Shown: positions 33,105-36,537 of the stretch, one piece after another
How the letters are laid out: each line of letters opens with the position of its first letter
How positions within the stretch are numbered: position 1 is the first letter of the stretch
Translations under genes and position numbers: made by a program
NCBI GenBank assembly: GCA_964638245.1
Contig: CAZWZG010000010.1
Coordinates: 1-36,537, forward strand
DNA length: 36,537 bases
Direction of reading: 5' to 3'
Source of the DNA: CAZWZG01 sp964638245
Lineage (GTDB): Bacteria; Pseudomonadota; Alphaproteobacteria; Rhodobacterales; Rhodobacteraceae
Notes under the pieces: model-generated
The model's input: only the letters and a program-made list of their open reading frames with translations
What the model was told of the DNA's origin: nothing
Databases searched by the model: none

Positions 33105-33593
33105 CTAGTTCAGTACGAATTCTTGAATGAGAACGTCCTTCACGCGATCGGGTCCCGCGACGAGCTGAACCCGCCGAAGCATTTGTGCCCGAAGTCTGAA
33201 AAGAGCGACGTTGTCTTCAATATCTGCCAACCGAAGTGCGCGTAGGTATCCATTTAGCACGTCCACGATTCGAGGCATTATTGCTGTAACTTCATCTGCG
33301 TAAGCCGTGTCGACTTCTAGTTGTGCTTGAAAGCGCAGATGGCGGTTCGCACCCGCTTCGCCTATTGAAATAATGAGCGGCTCAATAGGTAAGAAAGCGA
33401 CGTCATCGGATCGCGAAGAAGGCTTGGCGACCCGTTCCGCAGAACTTGACGAACCGGCTCCGCCAATAATTCCCGACTGCACAGCAAAGAAGCCTCCGCC
33501 CGCACCGGCAAGGCAAAGGATCAAACCGATGAGCAAAGGCATCAATATGCCTTTCTTTTTGACTTCGTCGTTTTCGGCAGTCTGTTCTGACAT
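33105..33593 (-). CDS. fliL: Flagellar basal body-associated protein FliL
   Basis: Bitopic inner-membrane protein of 162 residues that forms a ring around the stator and supports torque and, in Rhodobacter, rotation itself. Features: a charged cytoplasmic N-terminus, membrane segment at about 17-39, a Ser-rich linker, and the periplasmic domain with FLPIEPLIISIGEAGANRHLRFQAQLEVDTAY and the C-terminal RVKDVLIQEFVLN. AAAGGAG lies upstream of the ATG. First gene of the minus operon reaching motA, sltF and flhA. Confidence 0.94.
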   Translation of the reverse strand: MSEQTAENDEVKKKGILMPLLIGLILCLAGAGGGFFAVQSGIIGGAGSSSSAERVAKPSSRSDDVAFLPIEPLIISIGEAGANRHLRFQAQLEVDTAYADEVTAIMPRIVDVLNGYLRALRLADIEDNVALFRLRAQMLRRVQLVAGPDRVKDVLIQEFVLN

Positions 33594-33620
33594 GCGCGCA
33601 AGTTCTCCTTTGTTGGAGGT

Positions 33621-33653
33621 CTTATAGGGGCGACGTGACTAACCGAATCTTAA
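33621..33653 (-). promoter_or_regulatory. CtrA-dependent promoter of the fliL operon (putative)
   Basis: On the minus strand TTAA (33653-33650), 7 bases and TTAG (33642-33639) form a CtrA box with one mismatch, and TATAAG (33626-33621) follows 12 bases later. That puts the box over the -35 position, the usual layout of CtrA-activated promoters. Predicted start of transcription is near 33614, leaving a short leader with AAAGGAG (33611-33605). The same box could serve fliF on the other strand. Confidence 0.55.
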
Positions 33654-33713
33654 GGGGCCCGTGCGAAGTCGGGTGCGTGGGCAGAAGCCTTGGGTCGGCA
33701 GGACGTTGCAAGA

Positions 33714-35321
33714 ATGCAGAACTTAATTGCGATTTGGACCGGATTGACGGCGCAGCGGCGCATAGTTGTTGTGCTTGCGACTATCGCTATGTTCGCGGCT
33801 GTTCTTGCTGTCGCGCGCATGGCGAGTACTCCGACCATGGCGCTCCTTTATGCCGGCATTGATGGACCCGCATCTGCAGACGTCATTCAAGCCCTTGATC
33901 AACAAGGTGTTGTATACGAAGTGCGCGGCAGCGCCGTCTACGTAGAAGCTTCGCGTCGAGACCAATTACGCCTTACGCTTGCGGGCGAGGGGCTGCCGGC
34001 CAATGGTGCGCAAGGCTACGAAATTCTTGATAGCCTGTCAGGCTTCGGCACGACTGCTCAAATGTTTGATGCCGCGTACTGGCGGGCAAAAGAGGGGGAG
34101 CTTGCGCGGACAATCATGGCCAGCCCATTAGTGTCCAGCGCACGCGTCCACTTGTCGGCAAGTCAATCTCAACCGTTCAGACGTGATCAGGCACTGAGCG
34201 GTTCTGTGACGGTTACGCCGAATGCGGGCGCGTTGGGCGCCGGGCAGGCGAATGCCTTGCGGCATCTGGTAGCGTCGGCTGTTGCTGGACTGGATGCGGC
34301 AAATGTCTCGGTCATCGATGCAACCAACGGAACCATCCTTGGCGCAGAGACGCCCGCTCGCTCGACGGGGGAGGTGAGTGATCGTGCAATGCTTCTCAAA
34401 CAGAATGCTGAACGCCTACTTGAAGCCCGTGTTGGTCCCGGTCGTGCAGTAGTCGAAGTTAGTCTGGACGTAACGACCGAAAGTGAGCAGATCACCGAAA
34501 GGCTCTTCGACCCCGACAGCCGCGTGGCCATCAGTACGGATACTGAAGAACGCACGACGACATCCAGTGGTTCTGATGGCGGTGGCGTAACTGTTGCATC
34601 CAACTTGCCTCAAGGTGACGCAGAAGGGGCGACCCGGTCTTCGAACGCCAACAGCAGTCAAACCCAAGAACGCATAAACTACGAGGTTTCCGAAACCCAA
34701 AGAGAAATTGTTCGTGCGCCCGGTACAATCAAGCGAATGTCTGTGGCTGTACTGGTTGATGGTGAGCGGCTGACCACAGAAACAGGCGTTGTCGAATGGT
34801 CGCCGCGCTCTCCTGAAGAAATCGAAGCGCTCCGTGTATTGGTCGCATCGGCTGTCGGTTTTGATGAATCGCGAGGAGACATTCTCACGATTCAGAGCCT
34901 CGAGTTTATGCCTCCCGTTGAAGAGGGGACGTTGGCTGAACCCGGGTGGATGGATTCTATTGCGCTGGATGTAATGTCCCTGATTCAGCTCTTGGCTTTG
35001 TGTGTCCTCGCGCTTGTTTTGGGATTGTTTGTGGTGCGACCCTTATTGCTGGCTCCAGAGCGGTCTGCTCCTGCCCCGGCCTTAACACCGCCCTCTCCAA
35101 TCCCTGAGCCAGAGCACGCAATAAGTGGCGAGATACAGGACGAGTTGTCGGGGTTGCCTGATCTGGGTCCAATTGACTTTCCCGACAGCGGCAATCTGCC
35201 AGCTCTACCAGGCATAAGTGATAACCCGGGTGATCGGCTAAAGTCCTTAGTCGAGGACCATCAAGAGGAATCGCGGGAAATACTGCGCCGTTGGATGACG
35301 CAAGACGGTGAGGCGGCATGA
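33714..35321 (+). CDS. fliF: Flagellar MS-ring protein FliF
   Basis: Inner-membrane protein whose copies form the MS ring, the base of the flagellum. The 535-residue protein has two membrane segments (about 18-36 and 422-446), the ring-building motifs DQQGVVYEV, YWRAKEGELARTIMASPLVSSARVHLS and VEVSLDVTTE, and a C-terminal tail ending EESREILRRWMTQ, the FliG-binding pattern. The ATG at 33714 has AGGA 10 bases upstream; a TTG at 33690 in frame has no clear ribosome site. fliG, which usually follows, is not present; fliH overlaps the stop by 4 bases. Confidence 0.94.
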   Translation: MQNLIAIWTGLTAQRRIVVVLATIAMFAAVLAVARMASTPTMALLYAGIDGPASADVIQALDQQGVVYEVRGSAVYVEASRRDQLRLTLAGEGLPANGAQGYEILDSLSGFGTTAQMFDAAYWRAKEGELARTIMASPLVSSARVHLSASQSQPFRRDQALSGSVTVTPNAGALGAGQANALRHLVASAVAGLDAANVSVIDATNGTILGAETPARSTGEVSDRAMLLKQNAERLLEARVGPGRAVVEVSLDVTTESEQITERLFDPDSRVAISTDTEERTTTSSGSDGGGVTVASNLPQGDAEGATRSSNANSSQTQERINYEVSETQREIVRAPGTIKRMSVAVLVDGERLTTETGVVEWSPRSPEEIEALRVLVASAVGFDESRGDILTIQSLEFMPPVEEGTLAEPGWMDSIALDVMSLIQLLALCVLALVLGLFVVRPLLLAPERSAPAPALTPPSPIPEPEHAISGEIQDELSGLPDLGPIDFPDSGNLPALPGISDNPGDRLKSLVEDHQEESREILRRWMTQDGEAA

Positions 35322-35923
35322 TCGGGTCTCGGTTCCCTCTCGAGGACTTTGGAATGCCGAGCCGTGTCCAGAAAGAACAGCGGGTCGGTCTTGAGGTTCT
35401 CGAGAAGGTGCGTGGCGAGGGCTACGAAGACGGTTATCAAAGCGGTTGGGATGATGCGATATCTACCGGCCACGATCGCGACAAACAAATCAGTGAAGAG
35501 TTTTCCCGCAATCTCCAGGACTTGGGGTTTACCTATCATGAGGCAAGGGCACATGTCGTATCGTCAGTTGTCGGGCTACTTGAAGATCTGGTCGAGTTGG
35601 TCTTCCCGCCGGTGTTGTCCGAGGCTATCGGTCATCACTTCCTATCGGCGCTGCAGGAAAACGTCGAAACACTTGCGGATGGGGCTGTGCACATCCTGGT
35701 GAATCCATCAGACGCTGATGTTCTGAAATCCATGATCGATGAAAATGCACCCCTTCCTGTGAAGGTGATAGTCGAGGACGCGCTCGTGCCTGGCCAAGCT
35801 TATTTTCGTTTTGGTGCCAAAGAACAACGCGTGGATCTCGATCGAGCTTTGCATGGTCTCCGGAATGCTCTCGACGGTGTCAAACTATCAAATGAAAAGG
35901 TTCTCAAAGATGGTGCAGGATAG
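35318..35923 (+). CDS. fliH: FliH-like export ATPase regulator
   Basis: A 201-residue cytoplasmic protein placed between fliF and fliN, where fliH (flbE in Caulobacter) is found. The N-terminal part has a short charged helix with the GYEDGYQSGWDDA pattern typical of the FliH glycine-repeat helix, and the C-terminal part carries LEDLVELVFPPVLSEAIGHHF and ADVLKSMI segments of the FliI-binding domain. It would hold back and dock the FliI ATPase (17616-18965). Overlaps fliF by 4 bases and fliN by 14. Confidence 0.82.
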   Translation: MIGSRFPLEDFGMPSRVQKEQRVGLEVLEKVRGEGYEDGYQSGWDDAISTGHDRDKQISEEFSRNLQDLGFTYHEARAHVVSSVVGLLEDLVELVFPPVLSEAIGHHFLSALQENVETLADGAVHILVNPSDADVLKSMIDENAPLPVKVIVEDALVPGQAYFRFGAKEQRVDLDRALHGLRNALDGVKLSNEKVLKDGAG

Positions 35924-36212
35924 CAGTCCGGGGCCCAACGACGAAGGGTCTGAAACCACGCCCTTTTCAAAAGTGCCGCTCGAAATCAAGATCTCAGTTG
36001 GTCATGCCCGCCCAATGATACGCGATTTGATGCGCCTAACTCATGACAGCGTTTTGCCATTGGATCGGCGGATAGACGACCCCGTCGAGCTTTTTGTTGG
36101 CGACCGTCTGATTGCTCGGGGTGCGCTTGAGGAAATGGAAGGCGGTGATGGAAACGGGCAGTTAGCTGTACGCCTTATTGAGATTGTCCGAGGGGTAGAC
36201 GAGCTTTCGTGA
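35910..36212 (+). CDS. fliN: Flagellar motor switch protein FliN
   Basis: C-ring subunit of 100 residues with one SpoA (SPOA/FliMN C-terminal) domain: PLEIKISVGHARPMIRDLMRL, then DPVELFVGDRLIARGAL and RLIEIVRGVDEL. It forms the bottom of the rotor and helps dock FliH-FliI. The ATG at 35910 is preferred since AAAGG lies 9 bases upstream; upstream in-frame ATGs (35892, 35811) overlap fliH coding sequence and add no family sequence. Its stop overlaps the fliP GTG by 4 bases. Confidence 0.92.
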   Translation: MVQDSSPGPNDEGSETTPFSKVPLEIKISVGHARPMIRDLMRLTHDSVLPLDRRIDDPVELFVGDRLIARGALEEMEGGDGNGQLAVRLIEIVRGVDELS

Positions 36213-36537
36213 GACGTTTTATCCTTCTTTCGGTCGTCCTTCTTCTTATTCCTGCAGTGGTCGCCGCCCAGGACATTTCTATTTCCTTAGGTGAGGGTGA
36301 GAGCATCAGCGGACGTGTGATCCAGGTGATCCTGCTTTTAACGGTCTTGAGCATCGTTCCCGGCCTCGCGATCATGATCACGTGTTTTCCCTTTATTGTG
36401 ACGGTGCTTTCGATTTTGCGGACCGGAATTGGGCTTCAACAGTCGCCGCCCAACATGTTGATCGTCAGTCTGGCGCTTTTTTTGACTTACTTCGTCATGG
36501 AGCCGGTGCTCACAGAGGCCTGGACGGTGGGGCTTGG
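36209..36537 (+). CDS. fliP: Flagellar export gate protein FliP, 5' part
   Basis: Core pore protein of the flagellar export gate. The first 109 codons are in the window; the frame runs off its end. It starts at GTG 36209, overlapping the fliN TGA. A signal peptide (RRFILLSVVLLLIPAVVAAQ) precedes the family sequence LLLTVLSIVPGLAIMITCFPFIVTVLSILRTG and SPPNMLIVSLALFLTYFVM, both diagnostic of FliP. The C-terminal membrane half is missing because of the window edge, not truncation. Confidence 0.93.
   Translation, partial: MRRFILLSVVLLLIPAVVAAQDISISLGEGESISGRVIQVILLLTVLSIVPGLAIMITCFPFIVTVLSILRTGIGLQQSPPNMLIVSLALFLTYFVMEPVLTEAWTVGL

Overview
The window is a chromosomal segment of an alphaproteobacterium, most likely a Rhodobacteraceae member of the Roseobacter group. 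The evidence is the housekeeping order gyrB / recF / dnaN / dnaA / rpsT / enoyl-CoA hydratase / mutM // ubiE / ubiB, the alphaproteobacterial flagellar regulators FlaF and FlbT, a FlgJ without a muramidase domain paired with an SltF-type transglycosylase, and CtrA-like boxes upstream of flagellar genes. No mobile element, CRISPR array, tRNA or rRNA gene was seen. No gene-free stretch exceeds about 300 bases.

Region 1 (1-8816, minus strand) is the replication/repair block: gyrB (3' end cut by the window), a LysE-type exporter, recF, dnaN, dnaA, a rhodanese-domain protein, rpsT, an enoyl-CoA hydratase and mutM. ubiE and ubiB (8895-11192, plus) diverge from mutM and supply ubiquinone biosynthesis functions.

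Region 2 (11189-23596) is the first half of a flagellar cluster. flgD and fliK run on minus; fliK holds a 100-N assembly gap. A plus block follows: flgJ rod-binding protein, a FlgN-like chaperone, flagellin, flaF, flbT and a DUF1217 protein. fliI runs on minus and diverges from the plus operon flgB-flgC-fliE-fliQ-flgF-flgG-flgA-flgH-fliL2, which encodes rod, export and L-ring parts plus a FliL paralogue.

Region 3 (23593-36537) is built around one divergent promoter region near 33594-33713. The minus operon reads fliL - DUF6468 - MotE-like - motA - a 792-residue secreted protein - sltF - flhA - fliR - flhB - FliJ-like, mostly with 1-4 base overlaps. The plus operon reads fliF - fliH - fliN - fliP (cut by the window end). 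fliG, fliM, motB, flgI, flgE, flgK and flgL are not in the window and must lie elsewhere if the flagellum is functional.

The most interesting part is the stator-linked module in Region 3. FliL, two small membrane-anchored coiled-coil proteins (DUF6468 and MotE-like), MotA and a large periplasmic protein with a beta-rich AMIN-like N-terminus and a TPR-like helical body are co-transcribed. The large protein resembles in layout the Campylobacter motor scaffold PflA, which suggests an unrecognised periplasmic stator scaffold. Near-consensus CtrA boxes (TTAA-N7-TTAA) lie upstream of flagellin and between fliL and fliF. A perfect 7-bp hairpin in the flagellin leader is a candidate target of FlbT, encoded two genes downstream.
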